Source: Streptomyces asoensis
GTDB taxonomy: Bacteria; Actinomycetota; Actinomycetes; Streptomycetales; Streptomycetaceae
Reading direction: 5' to 3'
Assembly: GCF_016860545.1 (NCBI RefSeq)
Contig: NZ_BNEB01000002.1
Coordinates: forward strand, 62,001 to 126,000
Length of the DNA: 64,000 bases
Shown here: positions 29,914-40,245 of the stretch, piece after piece
Position numbering within the stretch: the first letter of the stretch is position 1
How the letters are laid out: every line of letters starts with the position of its first letter
Notes under the pieces: model-generated
The model's input: only the letters and a program-made list of their open reading frames with translations
Database searches by the model: none
What the model was told of the DNA's origin: nothing
Program-made: the position numbers and the translations under genes

Positions 29914-32868
29914 ATGAGACGAAGAGCGAGCTCGATCCTCGCTGTCGGCGCGCTGCTGCTCGGCGGAGCGGCACTCGCACCCATCGCCCAGGCACAACCC
30001 GGCAACACACCGAAGCCCGACACGGACGAGGTCAAGGTCTTCCACGCCGACGTCACCCGGCAGCAGGTACCCCTGCTCCTGGCGACCGGCCAGGACGGCC
30101 GGGAACTCAGCGAGCAGGTACCCGCCAAGGGTGCCGCCACGGTCGAGGTCTACCTCACCGACAAGCAGGCGAAGAAGCTCGAGAAGCAGGGCGTCGCCCT
30201 CACCGAGCACACCCTCTCGGCCAAGACGGAGAACCGTCTCGACGCGGCGGCCGAGGGCGTCTTCCGCCCCTACAGCGGCACCGGCGGCCTGAAGGAGGAG
30301 ATCCTCCGCACCGGCCGGCAGAACCCGGGCCTCACCAAGGTCGTCTCCATCGGCAAGACCGTCGGCGGTCAGGACATCCTCGCGCTCAAGCTGACCAGGG
30401 ACGCGAAGAAGTCCAAGGACGGCGCCAAGCCCTCGGTGCTGTACATGTCCAACCAGCACGCGCGCGAGTGGATCACCCCGGAGATGACCCGGCGGCTGAT
30501 GCACTACTACCTGGACAACTACCGGACCGACCAGCGCGTCAAGAAGATCGTCGACTCCCGTGAGCTGTGGTTCGTCCTGTCGGCCAACCCCGACGGCTAC
30601 GACTACACCTTCCAGAACAGCGCCAACCGGCTCTGGCGCAAGAACCTGCGGGACGTCAACGGCGACGGCGTGATCTCCACCGGCGACGGCGTCGACCTCA
30701 ACCGCAACTTCGCCTACAAGTGGGGCTACGACAACGAGGGTTCGTCCCCCAACCCCACCAGCGAGACCTACCGCGGCGCGAGCCCCGGCTCCGAGCCCGA
30801 GACCAAGGCCCTCGACGCCTTCGAGAAGCGGATCGGGTTCACCTACGGCATCAACTACCACTCCGCCGCCGAACTGCTCCTTTACGGCGTCGGCTGGCAG
30901 GTCGCCACCGACACCCCGGACGACGTCGTCTACAAGGCGCTCGCCGGAACCCCCGACAACTCCGCCGTCCCGGGTTACCACCCGCAGGTCTCCTCGGAGC
31001 TGTACACCACCAACGGCGAGGCCGACGGACACGCGTCGAACGTCAACGGCATGGGGATGTTCACCCCCGAGATGTCGACCTGCCAGACCGCGTCGGCCAT
31101 CGATCCCGCCGACCAGTGGAACGCCGCCGACTGCCAGTCGGTGTTCAACTTCCCGGACGACGAGAAGCTGATCCAGGACGAGTTCGCCAAGAACGTGCCC
31201 TTCGCCCTCTCCGTCGCCGAGACCGCCGCACACCCGGACACCCCGTCGTCCTCGGTCGGTCTGAGCGCCGCCGACTTCACCCCGGCGCCGTTCACCACCT
31301 CGTACTCCCGCGGCGCGGACCAGGAGGTCTCCGTCGTCGTACGCAAGGCGGTCCGCGACAAGGAGCTCAGGTACCGCGTCAACAACGGCCGTACGCGCGA
31401 ACGGAACCTCAAGGCCTGGAAGGGCGGCGAGACCTACGGCGGCGAGGACAACCTCTACTTCGACGAGTACCGCGCCGAGGTACGGGACGGCAAACCGGGC
31501 GACAAGGTCGAGGTGTGGTTCACCGGCGAGACCAGGAACGGCAAGAAGGTCTCCAGCGCGCACTTCACGTACACCGTCGCCGAGCGGCCCAGGGCCGACA
31601 CCCTCGTCGTGGCCGAGGAGGGCGCGGCCGCCACACAGGCGCAGACCTACGTCGACGCGCTGAAGGCCAACGGCCGCAAGGCGCTCGTCTGGGACGTCGC
31701 GACCCAGGGCGCGCCCGACGCGCTCGGGGTGCTGAGCCACTTCGGCACGGTCGTCCACTACACGGGCGCGAGCGCGCCGGGCAACCCGACCCAGCTCCAG
31801 CTGCGCGCCTTCCTCAACGAGGGCGGCAAGCTGATCGAGGCGGGCGAACTGGCCGGCGGCAGCGTAGCCCTCGCCGACGGCACCCCGTCGAACGACTTCA
31901 GCCAGTACTACCTCGGCGCCTACTCCCGTACGTCGACCCCCGGCGCCACCGGCTTCACCGGATCCGGTGAACTCGCCGGAGCCGGCGGGACGCTCGGCCC
32001 GGCCACCGGCAACCCGCTCGACCGGGCGGGCACCTACGGCGTCACCTCCGACGAACTGCCGGCCGCCGCGTACCCGCAGTTCGCCGGCGCCGGCGCCGGC
32101 CAGTTCGCGGGGACGGTCAACCCGTACGGCCCGTACACGGGCTCGTACATGGCCGCCGCCGTCCACACCGACGACGGCTACAAGCGCCTCACCCGCACCG
32201 TCGACCTCGGCGGTGTCGCCGCGGCGAGCAAGCCGGCCCTGCGGACAAGGCTGCTGTGGGACACCGAGCCCGGCTACGACAACGCGATCGTCGAGATCCA
32301 CACGGTCGGCTCCGACGACTGGACGACGCTGCCCGAGGCCGGCGGCGCCACCAGCACCGCCGTCCCCGCCGAGTGCGGCGCCGGGTTCTACGTCGGCGAG
32401 CACCCGTGGCTCGCGCACTACCTCACCCTCGGCTCCGGCGACTGCGCCGCGACGGGCACCACCGGCTCCTGGAACGCCCTCACCGGCGCCTCCAGCGGCT
32501 GGCAGCAGCTCACCTTCGACCTCAGCGCCTACGCGGGCAAGAACGTCGAGGTCTCCATCGCCTACGTCACCGACCCCGGCAGCGGCGGCCACGGAGTCCT
32601 CGCGGACGACGCCTCGCTGGTCGTCGGCGGCACGGCCACCGAGACGGAGGGCTTCGAGACGTCGCTCGGCGCCTGGCGCGCCGCCGGACCGCCCCCGGGC
32701 AGCCCGGCGGTGCTGAAGGACTGGGCACGCACCGGAGCCCTGTTCCGGACGTACGGAGCGGTCACCACCGACGACACCGTGCTGCTGGGCTTCGGCCTGG
32801 AGCACGTGACCTCGCCGGCCGACCGCAAGGCGCTCATCGGGAAGGCCCTCGCCTCACTCGAGAGCTGA
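29914..32868 (+). CDS. secreted M14-family zinc carboxypeptidase, large form
   Basis: About 984 residues. A signal peptide (MRRRASSILAVGALLLGGAALAPIAQA) directs export. A prodomain follows to about residue 110. The M14 peptidase domain (~115-410) has the zinc motif NQHAREW (HxxE), the substrate-site segment NPDGYDYTF, RNFAYKWGYD and the third-ligand region INYHSAAELLLYG, plus GMFTPEMS with the likely catalytic Glu. The C-terminal ~500 residues hold beta-rich domains, including an immune-inhibitor-A/MAM-like jelly roll (LTFDLSAYAGKNVEVSIAY). ATG 29914 follows AAGGGGGG. Confidence 0.92.
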   Translation: MRRRASSILAVGALLLGGAALAPIAQAQPGNTPKPDTDEVKVFHADVTRQQVPLLLATGQDGRELSEQVPAKGAATVEVYLTDKQAKKLEKQGVALTEHTLSAKTENRLDAAAEGVFRPYSGTGGLKEEILRTGRQNPGLTKVVSIGKTVGGQDILALKLTRDAKKSKDGAKPSVLYMSNQHAREWITPEMTRRLMHYYLDNYRTDQRVKKIVDSRELWFVLSANPDGYDYTFQNSANRLWRKNLRDVNGDGVISTGDGVDLNRNFAYKWGYDNEGSSPNPTSETYRGASPGSEPETKALDAFEKRIGFTYGINYHSAAELLLYGVGWQVATDTPDDVVYKALAGTPDNSAVPGYHPQVSSELYTTNGEADGHASNVNGMGMFTPEMSTCQTASAIDPADQWNAADCQSVFNFPDDEKLIQDEFAKNVPFALSVAETAAHPDTPSSSVGLSAADFTPAPFTTSYSRGADQEVSVVVRKAVRDKELRYRVNNGRTRERNLKAWKGGETYGGEDNLYFDEYRAEVRDGKPGDKVEVWFTGETRNGKKVSSAHFTYTVAERPRADTLVVAEEGAAATQAQTYVDALKANGRKALVWDVATQGAPDALGVLSHFGTVVHYTGASAPGNPTQLQLRAFLNEGGKLIEAGELAGGSVALADGTPSNDFSQYYLGAYSRTSTPGATGFTGSGELAGAGGTLGPATGNPLDRAGTYGVTSDELPAAAYPQFAGAGAGQFAGTVNPYGPYTGSYMAAAVHTDDGYKRLTRTVDLGGVAAASKPALRTRLLWDTEPGYDNAIVEIHTVGSDDWTTLPEAGGATSTAVPAECGAGFYVGEHPWLAHYLTLGSGDCAATGTTGSWNALTGASSGWQQLTFDLSAYAGKNVEVSIAYVTDPGSGGHGVLADDASLVVGGTATETEGFETSLGAWRAAGPPPGSPAVLKDWARTGALFRTYGAVTTDDTVLLGFGLEHVTSPADRKALIGKALASLES

Positions 32869-32931
32869 CCCGTGACGGTCCACACCGGGTGACGACGCGG
32901 TGACCGGACCGGCTGATCGGGCCCGCGGCCC

Positions 32932-32969
32932 GGGCGGTCCGTACCCCTACTGGCGGGTACGGACCGCCC
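32932..32969. terminator. terminator after the carboxypeptidase gene
   Basis: A perfect 15-bp stem (32932-32946 with 32955-32969) around an 8-base loop, upstream of gap. Confidence 0.85.
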
Positions 32970-33016
32970 TGCCGTGTATGGGCGGAGTCGATGTCACTCC
33001 GGCGGCCTCGGAGAGG

Positions 33017-34108
<1,092 letters not shown>

Positions 34109-34138
34109 TCGTCGGATCAGGCACCTCGATGTGAGTGC

Positions 34139-34176
34139 AGGGCTCGGGCGGCGCAGGGACGCGCCGCCCGAGCCCT
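34139..34176. terminator. strong hairpin between gap and pgk
   Basis: A perfect 16-bp stem, AGGGCTCGGGCGGCGC (34139-34154) with its complement (34161-34176), around a 6-base loop. It should end or reduce transcription between gap and pgk, or protect the gap mRNA 3' end. Confidence 0.85.
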
Positions 34177-34263
34177 GACGCACGTACGGATCAGCCTTCC
34201 TCACGGTCGCCGGCGATCACGAGCGATCACGAGCACCACGAGCCCTCTCCAGGAGCCCCCGTA

Positions 34264-35475
34264 ATGAAGACGATCGACGAACTTCTCGCCGAAGGCGTCG
34301 CAGGCAAGCGGGTATTCGTCCGCGCCGACCTCAACGTGCCGCTCGACGGCGCCACCATCACCGACGACGGCCGCATCCGCGCCGTCCTGCCCACCGTCAA
34401 GGCCCTCGCGGACGCGGGCGCCAAGGTGGTCGTCGCCTCGCACCTGGGCCGCCCCAAGGGCGAGCCGGACCCCGCTTTCTCCCTCGCCCCCGCCGCCGAC
34501 CGGCTGGGTGAACTCCTCGGCTCGACCGTGGCCTTCGCGACCGACACCGTCGGCGACTCCGCCCGGTCCACGGTCGCGGACCTCGCCGACGGTCAGGTCG
34601 CCGTCATCGAGAACCTGCGCTTCAACGCGGGCGAGACCAGCAAGGACGACGCCGAGCGCGGCGCCTTCGCCGACCGCCTCGCCGAGCTCGCCGACCTCTA
34701 CGTCGGCGACGGGTTCGGCGCGGTCCACCGCAAGCACGCCTCCGTCTTCGACCTCCCGGCGCGGCTGCCGCACGCCGCCGGCTTCCTGATCGCCACCGAG
34801 GTCGGCGTCCTCAAGCAGCTCACCGACGACGTCAAGCGCCCCTACGTGGTCGCCCTCGGCGGCTCCAAGGTCTCCGACAAGCTCGCCGTCATCGACGAAC
34901 TGCTCGGCAGGGCCGACCGGATCCTCATCGGCGGCGGCATGGCCTTCACCTTCCTCAAGGCGAAGGGCTACGAGATCGGCGCCTCCCTCGTCCAGGACGA
35001 CCAGCTGCCCGTCGTCACCGAGTACGTCGAGCGCGCCGAGAAGAACGGCGTCGAGCTGGTCGTGCCCGTCGACGTGGTGGCCGCGGCCCGGTTCCCGGAC
35101 CTGAAGACCAAGGCCCCGTCCGACCCCGTCACCGTCGACGCGGACGCGATCCCCGCCGACCTGATGGGCCTCGACATCGGTCCCCGCACCGGTGCCCTGT
35201 ACGCCTCGAAGCTCGCCGACGCCGGCACCGTCTTCTGGAACGGTCCCATGGGCGTCTTCGAGCACCCCGACTACGCCGAGGGCACCAAGGCGGTCGCCCA
35301 GGCCCTCGTCGACTCCCCGGCTTTCACGGTCGTCGGCGGTGGTGACTCCGCCGCCGCCGTCCGCCTCCTGGGCTTCGACGAGAACGCATTCGGCCACATC
35401 TCGACCGGTGGCGGCGCCTCCCTCGAATACCTCGAGGGCAAGACGCTCCCCGGCCTCGCCGCACTGGAAGGCTGA
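34264..35475 (+). CDS. pgk: phosphoglycerate kinase
   Basis: A 403-residue kinase that makes ATP from 1,3-bisphosphoglycerate. The N-terminal substrate site RVFVRADLNVPLDG and the basic-patch segments SHLGRPKGE and ENLRFNAGE are present. The C-terminal nucleotide side carries FWNGPMGVFE, GGGDSAAA and STGGGASLEYLEGK. AGGAG stands 10 bases before the ATG at 34264; the frame open upstream to 34135 runs through the terminator and is not coding. tpiA follows after 6 bases. Confidence 0.97.
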   Translation: MKTIDELLAEGVAGKRVFVRADLNVPLDGATITDDGRIRAVLPTVKALADAGAKVVVASHLGRPKGEPDPAFSLAPAADRLGELLGSTVAFATDTVGDSARSTVADLADGQVAVIENLRFNAGETSKDDAERGAFADRLAELADLYVGDGFGAVHRKHASVFDLPARLPHAAGFLIATEVGVLKQLTDDVKRPYVVALGGSKVSDKLAVIDELLGRADRILIGGGMAFTFLKAKGYEIGASLVQDDQLPVVTEYVERAEKNGVELVVPVDVVAAARFPDLKTKAPSDPVTVDADAIPADLMGLDIGPRTGALYASKLADAGTVFWNGPMGVFEHPDYAEGTKAVAQALVDSPAFTVVGGGDSAAAVRLLGFDENAFGHISTGGGASLEYLEGKTLPGLAALEG

Positions 35476-35481
35476 CCCCGC

Positions 35482-36258
35482 ATGACCACTCGCACGCCGC
35501 TGATGGCGGGCAACTGGAAGATGAACCTCAACCACCTCGAGGCCATCGCCCACGTCCAGAAGCTCGCCTTCGCCCTGGCCGACAAGGACTACGAGGCCGT
35601 CGAGGTCGCCGTCCTGCCGCCCTTCACCGACCTGCGCTCCGTGCAGACGCTGGTCGACGGCGACAAGCTGAAGATCAAGTACGGTGCCCAGGACATCTCG
35701 GCGCAGGACTCCGGCGCCTACACCGGCGAGATCTCCGGCTCCATGCTCGCCAAGCTGAAGTGCACGTTCGTGGCGGTCGGCCACTCCGAGCGCCGCCAGT
35801 ACCACAACGAGACCGACGACATCGTCAACGCCAAGGTCAAGGCCGCCTACAAGCACGGCCTGACCCCGATCCTGTGCGTGGGCGAGGAGCTGGACGTCCG
35901 CGAGGCGGGCAACCACGTCGCGCACACCCTCGCCCAGGTCGAGGGCGGTCTCAAGGAGCTCCCGGCCGAGCAGGCCGAGGCGGTCGTGATCGCGTACGAG
36001 CCCGTCTGGGCCATCGGTACCGGCAAGGTCTGCGGCGCCGAGGACGCGCAGGAGGTCTGCGCGGCCATCCGCGGCAAGATCGCCGAGCTGTACAGCCAGG
36101 AGCTGGCCGACAAGGTCCGCATCCAGTACGGCGGCTCCGTGAAGTCGGGCAACGTCGCCGAGATCATGGCGCAGGCCGACATCGACGGCGCGCTGGTCGG
36201 CGGTGCCTCGCTGGACACCGACGAGTTCGTCAAGATCGTGCGCTTCCGCGACCAGTGA
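35482..36258 (+). CDS. tpiA: triosephosphate isomerase
   Basis: A 258-residue TIM-barrel enzyme that interconverts dihydroxyacetone phosphate and glyceraldehyde 3-phosphate. Catalytic residues are visible: Asn11 and Lys13 (AGNWKMN), His101 (VGHSERR) and Glu173 ([11 protein letters not shown]). The phosphate loops IQYGGSVKS and [10 protein letters not shown] are intact. Only 6 bases separate it from pgk, so both come from one transcript, which ends at the hairpin at 36304. Confidence 0.97.
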   Translation: MTTRTPLMAGNWKMNLNHLEAIAHVQKLAFALADKDYEAVEVAVLPPFTDLRSVQTLVDGDKLKIKYGAQDISAQDSGAYTGEISGSMLAKLKCTFVAVGHSERRQYHNETDDIVNAKVKAAYKHGLTPILCVGEELDVREAGNHVAHTLAQVEGGLKELPAEQAEAVVIAYEPVWAIGTGKVCGAEDAQEVCAAIRGKIAELYSQELADKVRIQYGGSVKSGNVAEIMAQADIDGALVGGASLDTDEFVKIVRFRDQ

Positions 36259-36303
36259 TCCGAACTGTGAGTATGCGGTAGCGACGATCCGTCGTACCCT
36301 TGC

Positions 36304-36332
36304 GGGGGCATAGCGGGTGCCGCTATGCCCCC
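36304..36332. terminator. terminator after tpiA
   Basis: A perfect 13-bp stem, GGGGGCATAGCGG (36304-36316) with CCGCTATGCCCCC (36320-36332), and a 3-base loop. It separates tpiA from secG. Confidence 0.85.
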
Positions 36333-36379
36333 GTCGTCCGTCCGAGTCGTTATCCGAATCCGAGGAAGTTGGTCCAGCC

Positions 36380-36616
36380 GTGGTTTTGGGGTTCTCGATC
36401 GCCCTGATCGTCTTCAGCCTGCTGCTGATGCTGCTGGTGCTGATGCACAAGGGGAAGGGCGGCGGCCTCTCCGACATGTTCGGTGGCGGCATGCAGTCCT
36501 CCGTCGGCGGCTCCTCGGTCGCCGAGCGCAACCTGGACCGCATCACCGTCGTGATCGGTCTGCTCTGGTTCGCCTGCATCATCGTGCTCGGCATCGTCAT
36601 GAAGACGAACAGCTGA
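36380..36616 (+). CDS. secG: preprotein translocase subunit SecG
   Basis: A 78-residue membrane protein of the SecYEG channel. It has two helices (GFSIALIVFSLLLMLLVLM and ITVVIGLLWFACIIVLGIVM) joined by the conserved loop KGKGGGLSDMFGGGMQSSVGGSSVAERNLDR (given here in part: GGLSDMFGGG). It assists SecA-driven protein export. The GTG at 36380 is the natural start, with GAGGAAG about 11 bases ahead; the open frame back to 36317 overlaps the tpiA terminator. Confidence 0.95.
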   Translation: MVLGFSIALIVFSLLLMLLVLMHKGKGGGLSDMFGGGMQSSVGGSSVAERNLDRITVVIGLLWFACIIVLGIVMKTNS

Positions 36617-36700
36617 TCAGCTTCGCACAGGCACGCACATTCCGGTACGTATGGCCCCATGTTCGGTACGCGCAGCTGAGCGCGGCCTATCATGGGGCTT

Positions 36701-36740
36701 GCGTCCAGGTGTGGAAGCTGTAACTCCAAGCACTGGACGC
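36701..36740. promoter_or_regulatory. inverted repeat overlapping the -35 of the RbpA-family gene
   Basis: GCGTCCAG (36701-36708) pairs with CTGGACGC (36733-36740), with an inner TGGA/TCCA pair. The right arm covers the -35 hexamer of the next promoter. It may be an operator, or a weak terminator for secG. Confidence 0.35.
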
Positions 36741-36761
36741 GCGTTGGGCCTTACGTAGACT
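36733..36761 (+). promoter_or_regulatory. promoter of the RbpA-family gene
   Basis: CTGGAC (36733-36738), a 17-base spacer, then TAGACT (36756-36761): a good HrdB-type promoter. It gives a leader of about 60 bases. Confidence 0.5.
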
Positions 36762-36827
36762 GAGGCGCTCGCAGCGAAGCGAAACGCCGACTCGCTTTGC
36801 GGCACCATCACGCAGGGAGTTACGACC

Positions 36828-37163
36828 GTGGCAAGTGGCAACGCGATCCGAGGAAGCCGGGTCGGGGCGGGGCCGATGGGCGAGGCCGAGCGGGGCGAGT
36901 CCGCGCCGCGTCTGCGCATCTCCTTCTGGTGCTCCAACGGACACGAGACGGTGCCCAGCTTCGCCAGCGACGCGCAGGTTCCCGAGACCTGGGACTGCCC
37001 GCGCTGCGGCTTTCCCGCCGGCCAGGACCGGGACAACCCCCCGGACCCACCGCGCACCGAGCCCTACAAGACGCACCTCGCCTACGTGCGGGAGCGGCGC
37101 AGCGACGCGGACGGCGAGGCGATCCTCGCCGAGGCGCTCGCCAAACTGCGGGGCGAGATCTGA
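36828..37163 (+). CDS. RbpA-family RNA polymerase-binding protein (RbpB-type paralogue)
   Basis: A 111-residue protein. RbpA-family proteins bind the sigma factor and RNA polymerase and aid promoter opening. The zinc-site pattern WCSNGH ... WDCPRCG (C-x3-H, CxxC) and the C-terminal sigma-interacting helix (HLAYVRERRSDADGEAILAEALAKLR) are present. The N-terminus (MASGNAIRGSRVGAGP) retains the basic linker. From memory, the well-studied S. coelicolor RbpA (about 124 residues, starting MSERALRGTRL) is different, so this is most likely the second, RbpB-like paralogue. Confidence 0.85.
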   Translation: MASGNAIRGSRVGAGPMGEAERGESAPRLRISFWCSNGHETVPSFASDAQVPETWDCPRCGFPAGQDRDNPPDPPRTEPYKTHLAYVRERRSDADGEAILAEALAKLRGEI

Positions 37164-37524
37164 CGACCGAGACCGGCCGGGTGCCCCAGGGCGTCCGGCC
37201 GGATCTGTCTCCGGCCCGGGCGACCGCCCGAGCCCGGCTCGCCCCCACCCCCTGCGCCCCGTCGCACCCCTGCGCGCCGTAGCCCTCGCGCTCGCCGCCT
37301 CTCCGCGCACGGCGCGCGCCCTCCCTGCCCGCCCCGCGCCCGCCGCTGCCGGAATCTGCTCGCCGGCCCCGCGTTGATACCCCCGGGCCGGGCGGACGTA
37401 CCTGTTGTTGTCCCGTGCGACCGTGGCCCGTCGACCCGTGCGACGTGCTGATCAACTAGGTTGGAACCGGCGGGACAAGGCGTGCGCAGCACGGACAGAT
37501 GAGGAAAGAGGGCTGAAGTCCGAC
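37164..37524. other. 361-base gap between the RbpA-family gene and pgi
   Basis: It begins with a hairpin (37173-37202) and carries a pgi promoter candidate with TAGGTT at 37457-37462. The middle is GC-rich with no supported gene. Confidence 0.5.
37173..37202. terminator. terminator after the RbpA-family gene
   Basis: CCGGCCGG (37173-37180) pairs with CCGGCCGG (37195-37202), extended inward by GCCC/GGGC. Confidence 0.65.
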
Positions 37525-39177
37525 ATGAACGCAGACGGCCGTACGAGGCTCAACCAGACACCCGAGTGGACCGCGCTGGGCAGACACCGCGAGGAACTCG
37601 GCGAGGTGCGGCTGCGGGAGCTGTTCGCCGCCGACCCCGGACGCGGCGCCGGCTACACGGTGCAGGTCGGCGACCTGCGCATCGACTACTCCAAGAACCT
37701 GGTCACGGACGAGACACTGCGGCTCCTGCGTGAACTGGCCGCCGCGACGGACGTCTTCGGTCTCCGGGACGCCATGTTCCGCGGTGAGAAGATCAACGTC
37801 ACGGAGGACCGTGCGGTCCTGCACACCGCGCTGCGGGCGCCCGCGGACGCGGTGGTCGAGGTCGACGGGGAGAACGTGGTCCCCGAGGTGCACGCGGTCC
37901 TGGAGCGGATGTCCGGCTTCGCCGGGCGGGTGCGTTCGGGTGAGTGGACCGGTCACACGGGCCGCCGGATCCGCAATGTCGTCAACATCGGCATCGGCGG
38001 CTCGGACCTGGGCCCGGCCATGGCCTACGAGGCGCTGCGGGCCTTCACCGACCGCTCGCTGACCTTCCGGTTCGTCTCCAACGTCGACGGCGCCGACCTC
38101 CACGAGGCCGTCCAAGGCCTGGACCCGGCCGAGACGCTGTTCGTCGTCGCGTCGAAGACGTTCACCACGATCGAGACGATCACCAACGCCACCTCGGCGC
38201 GCGGCTGGCTGCTCGACGGGTTCGGCGGCGACGAGAAGGCCGTCGCCCGGCACTTCGTCGCGCTGTCGACCAACGCCGAGAAGGTGGCCGGCTTCGGCAT
38301 CGACACGGCCAACATGTTCGAGTTCTGGGACTGGGTCGGCGGCCGCTACTCCTTCGACTCGGCGATCGGCCTGTCGCTGATGATCGCCATCGGCCCCGAC
38401 CGCTTCCGTGAACTCCTCGACGGCTTCCACCTCGTCGACGAGCACTTCCGCACCGCGCCCGCCGAAGCCAACGCCCCGCTCCTGCTGGGCCTGCTGGGCA
38501 TCTGGTACGGCAACTTCCACGACGCCCAGTCGCACGCCGTGCTCCCCTACAGCCACTACCTCTCCAAGTTCACCGCCTACCTCCAGCAGCTCGACATGGA
38601 GTCCAACGGCAAGTCCGTGGACCGCGAGGGCCGCCAGGTCGACTGGCAGACCGGCCCCGTCGTCTGGGGCACCCCCGGCACCAACGGACAGCACGCCTAC
38701 TACCAGTTGATCCACCAGGGCACGAAACTGATCCCCGCCGACTTCATCGGCTTCGCCGAGCCGGCCGCCGAGCTGAGCACGGAGCTCAAGGCGCAGCACG
38801 ACCTGCTGATGGCCAACTTCTTCGCCCAGACTCAGGCGCTGGCCTTCGGCAAGACGCCCGAGGAGGTGCGGGCCGAGGGAGTGCCGCAGGAACTGGTCGC
38901 CCACAAGACGTTCCGGGGCAACCACCCCACGACCACGATCCTCGCCCGTGAGCTGACCCCCTCGGTGCTCGGCCAGCTCATCGCCCTCTACGAGCACAAG
39001 GTGTTCGTCCAGGGCGCGGTGTGGAACATCGACTCCTTCGACCAGTGGGGCGTGGAGCTCGGCAAGGTGCTCGCCAAGCGGGTCGAACCCGCCCTCACCG
39101 AAGGCACCGAGGTCCCCGGCCTCGACGCGTCCACCATTGCTCTGGTCGCCAAGTACCGCGAGCTGCGCGGCCGTTGA
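37525..39177 (+). CDS. pgi: glucose-6-phosphate isomerase
   Basis: A 550-residue enzyme that interconverts glucose 6-phosphate and fructose 6-phosphate, the branch point between glycolysis and the oxidative pentose-phosphate pathway encoded just downstream. Signatures: [28 protein letters not shown] (phosphate loop), [30 protein letters not shown] with the catalytic Glu/His region, and the late Lys in [10 protein letters not shown]. The length is standard. The ATG at 37525 begins [10 protein letters not shown]; the frame is open for 120 more bases upstream without support. Confidence 0.97.
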   Translation: MNADGRTRLNQTPEWTALGRHREELGEVRLRELFAADPGRGAGYTVQVGDLRIDYSKNLVTDETLRLLRELAAATDVFGLRDAMFRGEKINVTEDRAVLHTALRAPADAVVEVDGENVVPEVHAVLERMSGFAGRVRSGEWTGHTGRRIRNVVNIGIGGSDLGPAMAYEALRAFTDRSLTFRFVSNVDGADLHEAVQGLDPAETLFVVASKTFTTIETITNATSARGWLLDGFGGDEKAVARHFVALSTNAEKVAGFGIDTANMFEFWDWVGGRYSFDSAIGLSLMIAIGPDRFRELLDGFHLVDEHFRTAPAEANAPLLLGLLGIWYGNFHDAQSHAVLPYSHYLSKFTAYLQQLDMESNGKSVDREGRQVDWQTGPVVWGTPGTNGQHAYYQLIHQGTKLIPADFIGFAEPAAELSTELKAQHDLLMANFFAQTQALAFGKTPEEVRAEGVPQELVAHKTFRGNHPTTTILARELTPSVLGQLIALYEHKVFVQGAVWNIDSFDQWGVELGKVLAKRVEPALTEGTEVPGLDASTIALVAKYRELRGR

Positions 39178-39285
39178 GGGTCGCTGCCCGCCACGGGCGC
39201 AATGCGGGAAGCGGGCGGCGCCCGGCCGTCCGCTTCCCGTAGACTCCCCGGCGATCATGAGGACGATCGCTCGGGGGAGAGCAAC

Positions 39286-40215
39286 GTGAGCAGTGCGCGC
39301 AGGAGTTGGACCGACGGCTCGCTGACCGTCCGTTCCTTCCTGAAACCCCACAGGGCGGCGTGGGCGGTGTTCCACCCGGCGTGGATACCGCAGGCGCTCG
39401 ACCCGACGGTGGAGCGGCTCAAGCGCGGCCGGGTCGTCGCCGGGGCGATCGCGGCCGTCGGCGTCTACACCTTCGTCGAGGGCGGCTTCGCCTTCGAGGA
39501 GATGCTGGAGAACACGGCGATCGCCTCCGCCGTCCTGTTCTTCCTCACCCCGCTCACCGTCGGCGTGATGCTCCTCGTCTGGCGGCGCACCGGCACCGTC
39601 CGTCAGCTGCGGACCCCGCTCCTCGACTCGCTCAAGCTGCTGCTCCTCTTCGTCGCCTGTGTCTTCGCGACCGTGGGGATCTTCCAGTCGAGCGAGATGG
39701 TCGGGCTGGTGCCGCGGATGCTGCTCACCCTGGCCGGCCTGTGGATGGCCTTCTTCGTGATGGCGGGCGCCGTCCGGCTCTCCGGGAACTTCTTCGGGTC
39801 CGCTGCGGTGCACCGCTGTCTGCCGCCGCTGCTCGCCACGGTGACGACCTGGCTGATGGCCGTCCCCGACCTGGTCACCGGCGATCTGCACGGACTGAGC
39901 CTCACCATGGGCGTCGTCTTCATCCTGGGGGCGCCCGTGACGGTCTCCGGCATCGCACTGCTCGAGATGCGCCGCCTCAAGCGCCGCTACGGCATCCTGC
40001 TGGGAGCCCACCCGGCCACCCTGCCCCCGGCCCCCGCCGGTTTGCCGCCCCAGGTCCCGCCCCCGGTCCCGCCGCAGGCGAACCCGTACGGACGGCCGCC
40101 GTACGGACAGCCCTACGGTTCTCCCTACGCGCCGGGCCCGGGGCGGCCGTTCCCCCAGGGCAACCCATACGGCGGCCACCGGGCCCGCAACGGGCAGAAC
40201 CCGTACGGCGGTTGA
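39286..40215 (+). CDS. Yip1-like integral membrane protein with a Pro/Tyr/Gly-rich tail
   Basis: A 309-residue membrane protein. Five to six hydrophobic helices span about residues 35-225, including ASAVLFFLTPLTVGVMLLVW, LKLLLLFVACVFATVGIF and LLTLAGLWMAFFVMAGAVR. The C-terminal ~70 residues are cytoplasmic and built of PPAPAGLPPQ and PYGQPYGSPYAPG units. The layout resembles Yip1-type proteins of unknown function. GTG 39286 is preferred, with GGGGGAGA 5 bases ahead. Its stop codon lies inside the loop of a bidirectional terminator. Confidence 0.75.
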   Translation: MSSARRSWTDGSLTVRSFLKPHRAAWAVFHPAWIPQALDPTVERLKRGRVVAGAIAAVGVYTFVEGGFAFEEMLENTAIASAVLFFLTPLTVGVMLLVWRRTGTVRQLRTPLLDSLKLLLLFVACVFATVGIFQSSEMVGLVPRMLLTLAGLWMAFFVMAGAVRLSGNFFGSAAVHRCLPPLLATVTTWLMAVPDLVTGDLHGLSLTMGVVFILGAPVTVSGIALLEMRRLKRRYGILLGAHPATLPPAPAGLPPQVPPPVPPQANPYGRPPYGQPYGSPYAPGPGRPFPQGNPYGGHRARNGQNPYGG

Positions 40216-40227
40216 CCGTACGGGTTC
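40197..40227. terminator. bidirectional terminator between the membrane-protein gene and pgl
   Basis: A perfect 12-bp stem (GAACCCGTACGG with CCGTACGGGTTC) and a 7-base loop that contains the plus-strand gene's TGA. It can end both converging transcripts. Confidence 0.8.
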
Positions 40228-40245
40228 TGAGCGGTGCCGACCGGG

